The notes beneath the pieces were generated by a model, which made no database searches, had not been told where the DNA came from, and was given only the letters and a program-made list of their open reading frames with translations. Below, in pieces: positions 1 through 9,736 of a stretch of 64,000 nucleotides of DNA. The stretch is from Arachis hypogaea (taxonomy: Eukaryota; Streptophyta; Magnoliopsida; Fabales; Fabaceae): positions 73,649,559-73,713,558 of the forward strand of contig NC_092052.1 in NCBI RefSeq assembly GCF_003086295.3. Direction: 5' to 3'. How positions within the stretch are numbered: the stretch's first letter is position 1; each line of letters opens with the position of its first letter. The position numbers and the translations under genes were made by a program.

Positions 1-3000
1 CTGGAAGAAAAAGAACTCAGAGCATATCCAAACAGCCTGTTCGGACTGGGAGACACTCTACTTCAGCCTTTTGGATACATCTCACTACACACGACCTTTG
101 GAAAAGGAAACCAGTCAAGAACACTCAAGATAGACTACATCGTGGTCGACGTGAGTTCAGCCTACAACGCCTTAATAGGTCGGACCACGTTAAATCAGCT
201 CGGCACAGTAGTCTTGACCCACATCTATACATGAAGTTCCCAACTACAGAAAGGATAGCTACAATAAAAGTATATCAGAAGACGGTGCGCCGCTGTTACA
301 ACGAAAGTCTAAACCTCAGAGGCAGAGGAGAAGAATTCCACACCGTCGAACTCGGTGGAGTTCAGAGGTGGGAAGAACTCCGCCCACAACCTGAAGGTGA
401 AGTAGAAAAAGTCCAGATCGGAGACACCCCGGACAAAACAACCAATATCGGTACAATCTTAAAAGGAGAAACAAAAGAATCACTCGTACAGCTCTTACGA
501 GATAACATCGACTTCTTTGCATGGAAGGCTGCAGACATGCCAGGCATAGATCCCAAATTAATGTGCCACAAGCTAGCAGTCTACCCAGGATCTTGGCCAG
601 TACAACAGAGACGTAGAAAGCTCGAGCCAGAATGATCCCAAGCTGTGGAAGAGCAGGTACAAGCTCTACTGGAGGCAGGATTCATAAGAGAAGTCAAGTA
701 CCCACTATGGCTAGCTAACGTCGTCTTGGTGAAAAAACCGAATGGGAAGTGGCAAATGTGCACCGACTACACTGATCTCAACAAAGCCTGCCCAAAAGAT
801 CCTTATCCACTCCCAAGTATCGACGCTCTGGTGGATGCCTCCTCCGGATACAAATACCTCTCGTTTATGGACGCATATTCAGGATATAATCAAATCCCAA
901 TGTACCCGTCCGACCAAGAAAAAACTTCATTCTTAACCCCAAAAGCAAACTACTGCTGCATCGTCATGCCTTTTGGACTTAAAAATGCAGGAGCCACTTA
1001 CCAGAGATTGATGAATAAGGTATTTACGGATCACATCGGAAAAATTATGGAAGTCTATATGGACGACATGTTAATAAAGACACAAAGTGAAGAGACGTTA
1101 CTGTCCGACCTCACCCAAGTATTCGACACTATAAGGAGGCATGGCATGCGACTTAATCCTGCAAAGTGCACCTTCGCAGTAGAAGCTGGCAAATTCTTGG
1201 GTTTTATGATCACACAAAGAGGTACAACAGCTCAATGGAAGATTGGCAGCCTTGTCCAGATTTCTAGCAGGATCGGCAATAAGATCTCTCCCCTTTTATG
1301 CTACTCTAAGGAAGGGAAAGAAGTTTGAATGGACAACGGAGTGCGAGCAGGCATTCCAAGATTTAAAAAGATTCCTGGGATAGCCACCTATCCTATCTCG
1401 GCCATGGGAAGAAGAACCACTTATATTATACCTCGCAGTAGGAAGTCGGGCAGTAGCCTCAGCATTAGTCTGAGAAAACGACAGTGGGCAACAACCTGTA
1501 TATTTTATCAGCAAAGCATTACAAGGATCCGAGCTGAACTACCAAAGGATAAAAAAATTCGCCTACGCTCTCATACTAACATTCGACGATTGCGTCCGTA
1601 TTTCCAAGCTCTAACCATTAGGGTTCGAACCAACCAACTCATAAAGGGGATTTTGCAGAAAACAGACTTAGCAGGCAGAATCTTGCAATGGGCAGTCGAG
1701 TTGTCTGAATTCGACCTTCAATATGAAGCTCGGACAACCATCAAATCACAATACCTGGCCAACTTCATCGTAGAATTTACAGACACCCCGGAAATCCCTA
1801 CAGAATAGAATCTCTATGTAGATAGTTCCTCAAATAAAACTGGAAGCGGCGCGGGTGTGATAATAGAAAGCGACCAGGGAACCCAAATAGAACTTTCCCT
1901 CAAATTCGGGTTCCCTGCCTCAAACAACCAAGCTGAATATGCTACTAGCTGGTTTAAAACTGGCTAGGGAGGTTGGAGCTCAAAAGCTTATCATCTTCAA
2001 CGACTCACAAGTAGTCACTTCACAAATAATAGGGAGCTACCAAGCCAAAGATCCCACCATGAAAAAGTATCTGGACAAAACCAGGGAACAACTCGGACAA
2101 CTCGGGGAATATGAGGTCCGCCATATACCCTGAGAACAGAATGCCCGAGCTGACGCACTCTCAAAACTAGCTAGTACCAAACCAGGGGGCAACAATAGAA
2201 GCCTCATCCAAGAAATGCTCCAGAACCCGTCAATCTCGGAAGAAGAAAAAGTATTAGCCATAACAAGTCTGGACCAAGGATGGATGACCCCCATAATTAA
2301 CTACCTCAAAACAGAAACACTCCCCACAGATAAGAAGGAGGCAAAGAGGTTAAAAAGGGAGGCACAATACTACACTATCATAAACAATACTCTGTACAAA
2401 AGAGGAATTTCAATACCATTATTAAAATGTGTACCGACTTCCAACACAAAGGAAGTTTTAGAAGAAGTACACAGTGGCATCTGTGGCAATCATCTCGGAG
2501 CGCAGGCACTTACCAAAAAAGTACTTCGGGCTGGATTTTATTGGCCAACTCTACAAAAGGAAGCCACAGAGTTCGTAAAGACATGTCCACCATGTTAGAA
2601 ACATTCCAACTTTCACATCGCCCCGCCAGAGGAACTCATCAGCGTGACCTCACCTTGGCCATTCGCAAAATAGGGACTCGACCTTCTCGGACCCTTCCCT
2701 CAGGGATCGGGACAAGTTAAATTCCTCATAGTAGGGGTAGACTATTTCACAAAATGGATCGAGGCAGAACCCCTAGCTAACGCCACGACTCAAAGAAGTC
2801 AAAAATTCCTATATATGAACATTATCACAAGGTTCGGGGTTCCATACTCCATCACCACAGACAATGGCACCCAATTCACAGATGCAAGCTTCAGAAAGTT
2901 AGTGGCCGACTTGAACATAAAATACCAGTTCACGTCCGTAGAACATCCCCAAGCCAATGGACAAGCCGAAGCTGCTAACAATGTCATATTGGCTGGGCTA

Positions 3001-3516
3001 AAACGGAGATTACAGGACACAAAAGGAGCCTGGGCTGAAGAGCTCCCACAAGTCCTATGGGCATATCGAACAACACCACATTCCACCACAAAGGAATCAC
3101 CCTTCCGATTAGCATACGGAATGGAGGCAATGATCCCAGTAGAGATTGAAGAAGGGTTGCCTAGAGTGATCCACTATAATGAAGAAGCCAACTCCCAACT
3201 TCAAAGGGAAGAACTCGACCTACTTTTAGAAGTCCAAGAAAGAGCTCGAATCAAGGAGGAGGCATTAAAACGTCGAATGGCTTCGAGATACAATCAAAAG
3301 GTAGTGCCGCAAGATTTTGCTGAGAACGACCTCATCCTAATTCGAAATGATATCGGAACAACTCGACCTGGAGAAGGAAAGCTGGCAGCAAACTGGAAAG
3401 GACCCTACTGAGTTATAGAAGTACTTGGAAAGGGCTACTACAGACTGTCCGAACTCGATGGGCGAGAGCTTCCTAGGTCATGGCACGCCTACAACCTAAG
3501 AAGGTACTATAGTTAG
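1..3516 (+). pseudogene. Broken pol of element A (PR tail, RT, RNase H, aRNH, integrase)
   Basis: This is the polyprotein that would copy the element RNA and integrate the cDNA. Bases 1-230 read as the end of the aspartic protease region (SSAYNALIGR) in another frame. From 231 the connection and RT follow, with the catalytic YMDD near 1057 and MPFGLKNAGATYQ before it. RNase H spans about 1250-1800 with a deletion and frameshifts near 1230 and 1580. The second RNase H covers about 1810-2190 (NNQAEY). Integrase has a zinc-binding region ending TCPPC near 2595, a core with VDYFTKW and TDNGTQF, and HPQANGQAEAANN near 2945. It ends at the tag at 3514-3516. In-frame stops fall at about 633, 1380, 1471, 1806, 2131, 2596, 2671 and 3409. 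Most are explained by one C-to-T change on either strand, relative to the residue expected from family alignments recalled by eye. Confidence 0.9.
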
Positions 3517-3984
3517 GGGTGATAAAAGATCTTAGGACAAGGCACACTCTTTTTCCTGAAAAGGTTTTTTAATGAGGTGCCAAACCAAGGATCTACAAGT
3601 TGCCCGACTTAGAGGGATAAAACCCCAACATGTATATATCTGCATTTTCTCTTGAATAAAGTTTTTTAGATTTCCTACAAATTCTCAAGACGCATTAATC
3701 TGAAACGCTAAAAATTCATCGCCCGATTATAAAGCTACAGATTGGCAAAAAGTGAAAATCAAATTCACTGCACGATCACGATAAAGACCAGTGAAGATAA
3801 AAACCAAATTCATCAAAGGTCAACCAAACGAGGATTAAGCCCAATCCCTACAAAATTAGCAAAGATGAAAACAGAATAATGCAAGAAGTTATCGAAAGTG
3901 ATCCATAGAAAGGACCTGACGAGGTCTTAAATAAATGGATTGCTAAAAATAACTTAAAGACTGGCCGACATAAAAAAGTTGGAT
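3517..3984 (+). other. Non-coding spacer after pol of element A
   Basis: AT-rich sequence without a supported ORF. It carries short repeated phrases such as attcatcgcccgatta and aaattcactgcacgat, which recur in element B at 8745-8940. It is probably the start of the repeat-rich 3' untranslated part of the element. Confidence 0.5.
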
Positions 3985-4500
3985 CAGTCACAAAACCAAA
4001 GTTATATAAGTAAATCCCTGGAAAGAGGTCTGGCTAGCCCTATAAAAGAGGATTACTATAACTTAGAAGGGCCCGACGTGATGAAGTCGGCCTAAAACAT
4101 AAAAGTTATAAAAGTAATCCCTGAAAGAGACCTGAACAAGGTCCAAAAAAAGAGGATTACTAAAATAACTTAGAAGGGCCCGACATGATGAAGTCGGCCA
4201 AAAATATAAAAGTTATAAAAGTAATCCCTGAAAGAGACCTGAACAAGGTCCAAGAAAAGAGGATTACAAAAATAACTTAGAAGGGCCCGACACGATGGAG
4301 TCGACCCAAAATATAAAGTTATAGAAGTAATCCCTGAAAGAGACTTGAACAAGGTCCAAGAAAGAGGATTACTAACAACAACTCGGACAAAACCGACATG
4401 ACGAAGTCGGCCTCCCAAAAACCTTAACGTTATACAAGGTAATTCCTAACAGAGACCTGAACAAGGTCCAAACAAAATGAATTACTAGAAATAACTTCAG
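3985..4500 (+). repeat. Tandem repeat, about 107 bp period, with nested dyad symmetry (element A)
   Basis: About four to five diverged units. The phrase CCGAC-(8-9 nt)-GTCGG recurs at 4072, 4179, 4286 and 4392, a spacing of 106-107 bp. Each unit also contains GTAATCC paired with GGATTAC about 45 bp later, enclosing GACCTGAACAAGGTC, itself an inverted repeat (GACCT/AGGTC). One unit can therefore fold as one small hairpin plus a longer stem with a second hairpin nested in it. The block lies between the end of pol and the end of the antisense gene. Element B has an equivalent block with a different period. Confidence 0.8.
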
Positions 4501-4827
4501 GCCAAGACTCAAAGGAATCAAACTACAAGTATGAAATACAAAGGCAATCCAAAGAGGTCAGACAACAAAGCTTCAACACTCCCAAAAACCGGAAAAGGTA
4601 CCAAGACAAGATGCAGACAGATATGTTACGAAAAACACAAGTTATAATAATAACAAACTCAAGAGGCTACCAAAATTAGCCCCAAGAGCTTGGAAACTAC
4701 TTTGTTTTTCAAGATTAAGTTGCTGAACGAGCAACTAAGAAAGTATCAAAAGTCAGCAACCACCATCTACAAAATAAAGAGTTCAAAAGCCCACAAGCTG
4801 GGCTATCTACACAAACATTTAAGAAAT

Positions 4828-5475
4828 TTATTTAAGATTCGAAAGCTTCTCAGCATCAACACGGGGTGAAGGAGGACGAGTCTGAAGAGGCACTGCATCC
4901 ACTGTCCCGTCATCCCGATTCAAGATTTGACAATCAGGATCTGATTCAGGATGACCAACCTCAGATGAAGGAGCTGAAGAAGTCGGCACAACAGAACCTT
5001 TGGCGGCAGGCACAGAAGGGGGTTCAACATCATCATCATCAGGGACGTCGGGGACAATCTTGCCGTCCCTTACAATGTTGTCCAGGCTGAAGAGAGTAAG
5101 GTCAAGTTCAGGAGCAAGAACCCGAACCTGCTCTTTCAAGTTCTCATAAGCAGCATTTACACTGCCTACAAGGTGACCCTGGAGCTCGACATAATCGGTC
5201 CGGACAGACTCCAACTCTTCCCTGAGACGCATCACTTCCCTGTAGGTCGTGACATAGCTTTCCTTATGCCTCAATGCCGTGTCTTCAGCCAACTTCACAG
5301 AATTCATAATTCCTTTCCTGATCTCTACTCTTACAGAGGCGGTGATGTTTCCTAATCTCCACACAAAACTCAGTATTCACCACATAAACACACATTGAGA
5401 CAAGGGAGTCCAACCAATCGGACATCCCCTCAGGAACCTTAGAAGACGTCTCTACAATATTTTTCTGAGAAGACA
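4828..5475 (-). pseudogene. Antisense accessory gene of Tat element A, internally deleted
   Basis: Opposite in strand to pol. The N-terminal piece (5475 down to about 5310) begins MSSQKNIVETSSKVPEG and matches the start of the copies in B and C. The C-terminal piece (from about 5310 down to 4828) is the coiled-coil and acidic tail (AELQGHLVGS-like, LTLFSLDN, CQILNRDDGTVDAVP). The two are fused near 5300-5312 in different frames. Compared with copy C, roughly 1.3 kb is missing: the rest of the N-terminal domain, the intron and the start of exon 2. The family resembles the domain Pfam calls Transposase_28 (putative gypsy-type transposon protein); the function is unknown. Confidence 0.75.
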
Positions 5476-6591
5476 TGGCCAACTAGTCCTACAAACAAGA
5501 AAAGAAGATTGGATTACTATAAAACATCTTGGATGAAATCAAAACAACTCGGCCAACATAATCCAGCGTAGTACAAGCAACAAAAGGAAATCCCAGGACC
5601 TACACCAAAGATCCAGGGGCATCTTTTGGAGGTAGTTACAGAACAAGGACTCAGGAAAATCTACAAGCCTACACCTCGATACAGGAAGATAATAACCCCT
5701 TTCAACTAAAACGACACTCTGAATAGAAAGCCATGAACCACGGATAAAACCATCAAAATAACTACCCTCTAGACCCATAGTCTCATCTTGGTCAACAAAC
5801 GAAGCAACCAAATAACAAAACGTATCAAGAAGAAGTCATCAAAGACACAACCTTTTTTCAGAGAAATAAAAAAGCATCATTATCTTTTACAAAATTCATC
5901 AGCAAAGAAAACTATTAACATGGCGAAAGACATCAAAGGAGCAATCTTTCGAGAAAGCAAGCAGGTTTATGCAGTTCGCAAAAGAAGAAAAATAAACGGC
6001 ACAAACCCTAGAGTACAGAAGGACCATTTCAAAAGCAAGAAATACCCCACAACAACAAACAAGCAGATGCATGGCGATGCAAAAAGTTCAAACTTTCTAA
6101 AGTCAAAGCTGGAAATAACATAATGCAAGCGACGAAGAAAGTAAGAAAGAACCAACCTGGAAAAAGGGAGAAAACTCTGGAGAAAGCTGAAAACTGAAGC
6201 GACAAGGATTAGAGTCACCTCTCGAGCAGAAAGCGTCACAGAAAAAAACAAAAATCCAAACTTCAGGCGAAACGGAAAGGAAGAGAGAAAAAAGAGGGAA
6301 GTTACAGAGAAGAGGAAACCGTTTTTTCTGAGTGCAAAATTCAAAATGAAGAGGAAAGAGAAACGGGGCATTAAAAACAATTAATAAGGGTATTAAACCC
6401 TCGCGCATTCCCAAGACCAGAGCGTTAATACAAAGTGTGCGCTTTTAAGAATAAAGAAAAAACGTTCCACATTCAAAAGAAGACTAAGAGGAAATCGACA
6501 GATGCTCGAGTTCGGCTTTCACCAGAAAAGGATCAAAGTCCTAAAATCAAGACTTGACCTCAAAAGAAAGACCAAGCTCGAGCAGGGGCAC
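5476..6591. other. Interval between antisense gene start and 3' LTR of element A
   Basis: No supported coding sequence. By position it is the 5' leader and promoter side of the antisense gene. In copy C the same interval suggests a 5' untranslated intron. A purine-rich run just before the LTR (gagcaggggcac, about 6580-6591) is the polypurine tract. Confidence 0.5.
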
Positions 6592-6811
6592 TGTTCATAC
6601 CCCTGGATCGAGATGTCCGACCCGGGATGACTATCGACAAAGCGACCGACCTCTTTAGGTCAAATCATCCGACCTCTTCCCAAAGAGCTCGGATAAATCG
6701 ACAGGAAAGCCCAACGAGGGCCCAAAATTGAGGAACACGACCTAAATCCAAAGGCAGCCCAAGCCTATAGAGAGAAGGGCAGTTCCCTTAAAGATAAGCT
6801 GACCTCACCCA

Positions 6812-6860
6812 AAGATAAGATAAGATAAGATAAGATAAGATAACTAACTTATCTTATCTA
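6812..6860 (+). repeat. GATAA pentamer array with inverted TTATC arm in LTR A
   Basis: Five to six head-to-tail GATAA pentamers are followed by ACTAAC and then TTATCTTATC, so the array can fold back on itself. The arrangement sits about 20-70 bp upstream of the TATA box and is kept in the LTRs at about 12946-12976 and, inverted, at about 52083-52128. Pentamer number varies between the copies. Confidence 0.8.
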
Positions 6861-6881
6861 AAAAGGTCACTATCACACCTC

Positions 6882-6889
6882 TATAAATA
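6882..6889 (+). promoter_or_regulatory. LTR promoter TATA box (TATAAATA), element A
   Basis: TATAAATA lies about 290 bp into the LTR. It is followed by a conserved stretch (ggagcacccaggtataactc), probably the start of the R region. The same TATA and downstream context occur at 12999-13006 and, on the - strand, at 52058-52065. Conservation across three diverged LTRs supports it as the core promoter. Confidence 0.65.
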
Positions 6890-7140
6890 CGATGGAGCAC
6901 CCAGGTATAACTCATACTCTGATTCTACTAAAAACCTACTTAATATCCTTGCTAACTTAAGCATCGGAATCCCTTGCAGGTACCCCCACCCTCCGGTGAC
7001 GAAGGATCAGAAGCACAGCTAGTCCAACAAGTCGGGTACGACAGCTCCGGCCGTCCCACATCAGCCGGACACGTTAGCACCGACCGGCACAAAAGATCTC
7101 CTCCGAGATTGACCTACAGTTTCAGGTAACCCTCGGAACA

Positions 7141-8536
7141 CCCGGGAACAGAACGCTCGAGCTGATGCACTCTCAAAATTAGCCAGCACCAAACCAAGGG
7201 GCAATAATAGAAGCCTCATCCAGGAAATACTGCAAAGCCCATCAATCTCGAAGGAAGAAAAGGTCCTAGCCATATCAGGTCAGGATTAAGGATGGATGAC
7301 CCCCATAATCAATTACCTCAAATCAAAGACACTCCCTACAGATAAGAAGGAGGCGAAGAAGCTGAGACGAGAAGTCCAATACTACACCATCACAAACAAC
7401 ACCCTATACAAAAGGAGAATTTCGACACCCCTATTAAAATGTGTGCCTACCTCTAATACAAGGAGGTTTTGGAAGAAATACATAGCGGCATGTGTGGCAA
7501 TCATCTGGGGCACGAGCTCTCTCCAAAAAGGTACTCCGGGCAGGATTCTTTTGGCCGACTCTGCAAAAAGAAGCAATCGAGTTCGTTAAGACATGCCCAC
7601 CATGTCAAAAGCATGCTAACTTCCACATCGCCCCGCCAGAGGAGCTCATCAGTGTAACATCACCTTGTCCATTCGTAAAATGGGGACTCGACCTCCTCGA
7701 ACCCTTTTTCCAAGGATTGGGACAAGTCAAGTTCCTCATTGTAGGGGTAGATTACTTCACAAAATGGATTGAGGCAAAGCCCCTGGCTAATGCCACTGCT
7801 CAAAGAAGTCAGAAATTCTTATACAGGAACATTGTTACAAGATTTGGGGTTCCTTACTCCATCACCACAAACAATGGAACTTAATTCACGGACACAGGCT
7901 TCAGGAAGTTGGTAGCAGACTTGAAAATAAAGTACCAATTTAAATTCGTAGAACACCCACAAGCTAATGGACAAGCAGAAGTAGCTAACAAAGTCATATT
8001 GGCTGGGTTAAAATGGAGATTACAGGACGCAAAAGGAGCCTAGATTGAAGACCTCCCACAAGTCCTATGGGCATATCGGACAACTCCACACTCCACCACA
8101 CTCCACCACAAAGGAATCACCTTTTCGATTGGCTTACAGAATGGAGGCAATGATCCCAGTAGAAATCGAAGAAGGATCCCCTAAAATGATCTACTACAAT
8201 GAAGAGGCCAACTCCCAAAATTAAAGGGAAGAGCTCGACCTACTTCCAGAAATCCGAGAAAGAGCACGGATTAAGGAAGAGGCGTTAAAATGTCGAATGG
8301 CCTCAAGATACAATCGAAGAGTTGTCCAGCAAATTTTCACCCACAATGATCTCATTTTAATCCGAAATGATATTGGAACAAGTCGACTAGGAGAAGAAAA
8401 GCTCACAGCTAATTGGAAAGGACCCTACCGAGTTACCGAGGTTCTGGGAAAAGGCTATTACAAGGTGTCTGAACTCGAGGGGCGAGAGCTACCAAGGTCG
8501 TGGCATGCCTGCAACCTAAGAATGTCTTATAGTTAG
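7141..8536 (+). pseudogene. Broken integrase part of pol, element B
   Basis: Homologous to 2134-3516 of element A and reads NARADALSKLAST onward in the same order. The zinc-binding region ends TCPPCQKHANFH near 7600. The core has VDYFTKWIEA (about 7750) and ITTNNGT near 7870, where the expected catalytic Asp of the TDNGT motif is Asn. The C-terminal part ends LPRSWHACNLRMSYS before the tag at 8534-8536. Damage includes stops at about 7287, 7882, 8041 and 8221, frameshifts near 7470 and 7500, and a local duplication of ctccaccaca near 8090-8110. Everything upstream of integrase is missing. Confidence 0.88.
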
Positions 8537-8969
8537 GAGGTAATAAAGATCTTAGGTCAAGGTGCACTCTTTTTCCTGAAAAGGTTTTTTAACGAGGCAC
8601 CAAGCCAAGATCTGTAAAATTGCCTGACTTAGAGGGGTAAACACCCACATGCATATATTCTTGCCTATATGCCTATTTTCTATTTGAATAAAATTTTCCA
8701 GATTCTCTACAAAGTTTCTCTACCAAGACGCATTAATCCGAACACAAAAATTCATCGCCCGATTACAAAGCTACAGGTCGACAAGGTGAAAACCAAATTC
8801 ACCGCCCGATCATGATGAAAATTGAATTCATCGTCCAATTTCGACAAAGGTCGGTAAGGTGAAAACCAAATTCACCGCTCGACTTCGAAAAAGTAGGCCA
8901 AATGAGAACCAAACTCACCGCCCGATTTCTACAAAATTGGCAAGATGAAAAAGCGATAAAAATGGATTA
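8537..8969 (+). other. Non-coding spacer after pol of element B
   Basis: No supported ORF. Parallel to 3517-3984 in element A. Short repeats of the type aaattcaccgcccgat occur several times between 8745 and 8940, separated by 30-60 bp. Confidence 0.5.
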
Positions 8970-9320
8970 ATGAAAGAAGTTATAAAAAGTAATCCATAGA
9001 AAGAGGCCTGATGAGGTCTGAGTAAAAATGGATTGCTAAAAATAACTTAGGACAGACCGACATAAAGAAGTCGGACCAATTGACCAAAGCGACAAAAGTT
9101 ATAAAAAGTAATCCATAGAAAGAGGCCTGATGAGGTCTGAGTAAAAATGGATTGCTAAAAATAACTTAGGACGGACCGACATAAAGAAGTCGGACCAATC
9201 GACCAAAGTGACAAAAGTTATAAAAAGTAATCCATAGAAAGAGGCCTGGCGAGGTCTGAGTAAAAATGGATTACTAAAAATAACTCGAGAAGGATCGATA
9301 AGAGAAGTCGGACCAATGAA
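8970..9320 (+). repeat. Tandem repeat, about 119 bp period, with nested dyad symmetry (element B)
   Basis: Three units; ACCGAC recurs at 9056 and 9175, and the third has the variant atcgat near 9294. Each has an imperfect CCGAC...GTCGG hairpin and GTAATCCA paired with TGGATTGC or TGGATTAC, enclosing GGCCTGATGAGGTC. This matches the layout of the 107-bp repeat in element A although the primary sequences differ. The first two units are nearly identical, so local amplification is recent. Confidence 0.8.
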
Positions 9321-9736
9321 AGGTGTGCACTAGAAGGGACACAGCTCAGCCCAAAAAGCCACGACCTCACGACAAAGCTACCAAAATTGTTTTAAAAAGT
9401 GTTCTATGAGAATACTAAAAAATTCATCAGACAAGTCATCACATCGACAAGAAAGAGGTCGGACAGCCGAATCTCGACACCCTACAGAAGATCTACAGAA
9501 ATCCCAAAAAGACAGCCAGCACGTCAAAGAAAACAAGGCTATTCTAAAAGCATTAAAAGCTCAAAAGGCCACCTGAAGGTCGACCTCAAGAGTTCAAAGA
9601 TATCTTTTGTTTTTCCAAAATAAAGTTGCTAAGAAAAGCAACCAAAATGTCAGAAAAAGAAAGCACACCATGCAAAGTTACAAAAAATAAAAGAGTTCAA
9701 TAGCCAACAAACCGGGCTAAACGAATACATAAAAAG
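9321..9736. other. Spacer between repeat block and antisense gene, element B
   Basis: No convincing coding sequence. A 74-codon + strand frame at 9399-9623 has no recognisable domain and lies where element A also has only spacer. Confidence 0.45.

Larger units (their letters stand above)
1..7140 (+). mobile_element. Ty3/gypsy Tat-type retrotransposon A, 5' end outside window
   Basis: The order on the + strand is protease tail, reverse transcriptase, RNase H, a second RNase H, integrase, a non-coding repeat block, an antisense accessory gene, a polypurine tract (about 6581-6591) and a 3' LTR (6592-7140). A second RNase H domain (about 1810-2190) after the normal one, and an antisense gene between pol and the 3' LTR, are known traits of the plant Tat lineage (Grande, Retand). 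The 5' LTR, gag and most of the protease lie outside the window. The coding region carries many stops, so the copy is dead. Lineage assignment rests on architecture; the exact family is not identified. Confidence 0.85.
6592..7140 (+). repeat. 3' LTR of Tat element A (549 bp)
   Basis: It starts TGTTCATACCCC right after a polypurine tract and ends CCTCGGAACA, giving the TG...CA ends of an LTR. It aligns along its length with 12726-13225 and with the reverse complement of 51806-52348. It contains a GATAA repeat, a TATA box and a GC-rich downstream part. Instead of a primer-binding site or a target duplication, integrase-coding sequence of element B follows directly. Confidence 0.8.

Noticed and set aside
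1296..1514. Frames antisense to pol in elements A, B and E
   Set aside because: Shadows of the RT, RNase H and integrase coding strand. The true reading frames show catalytic motifs.
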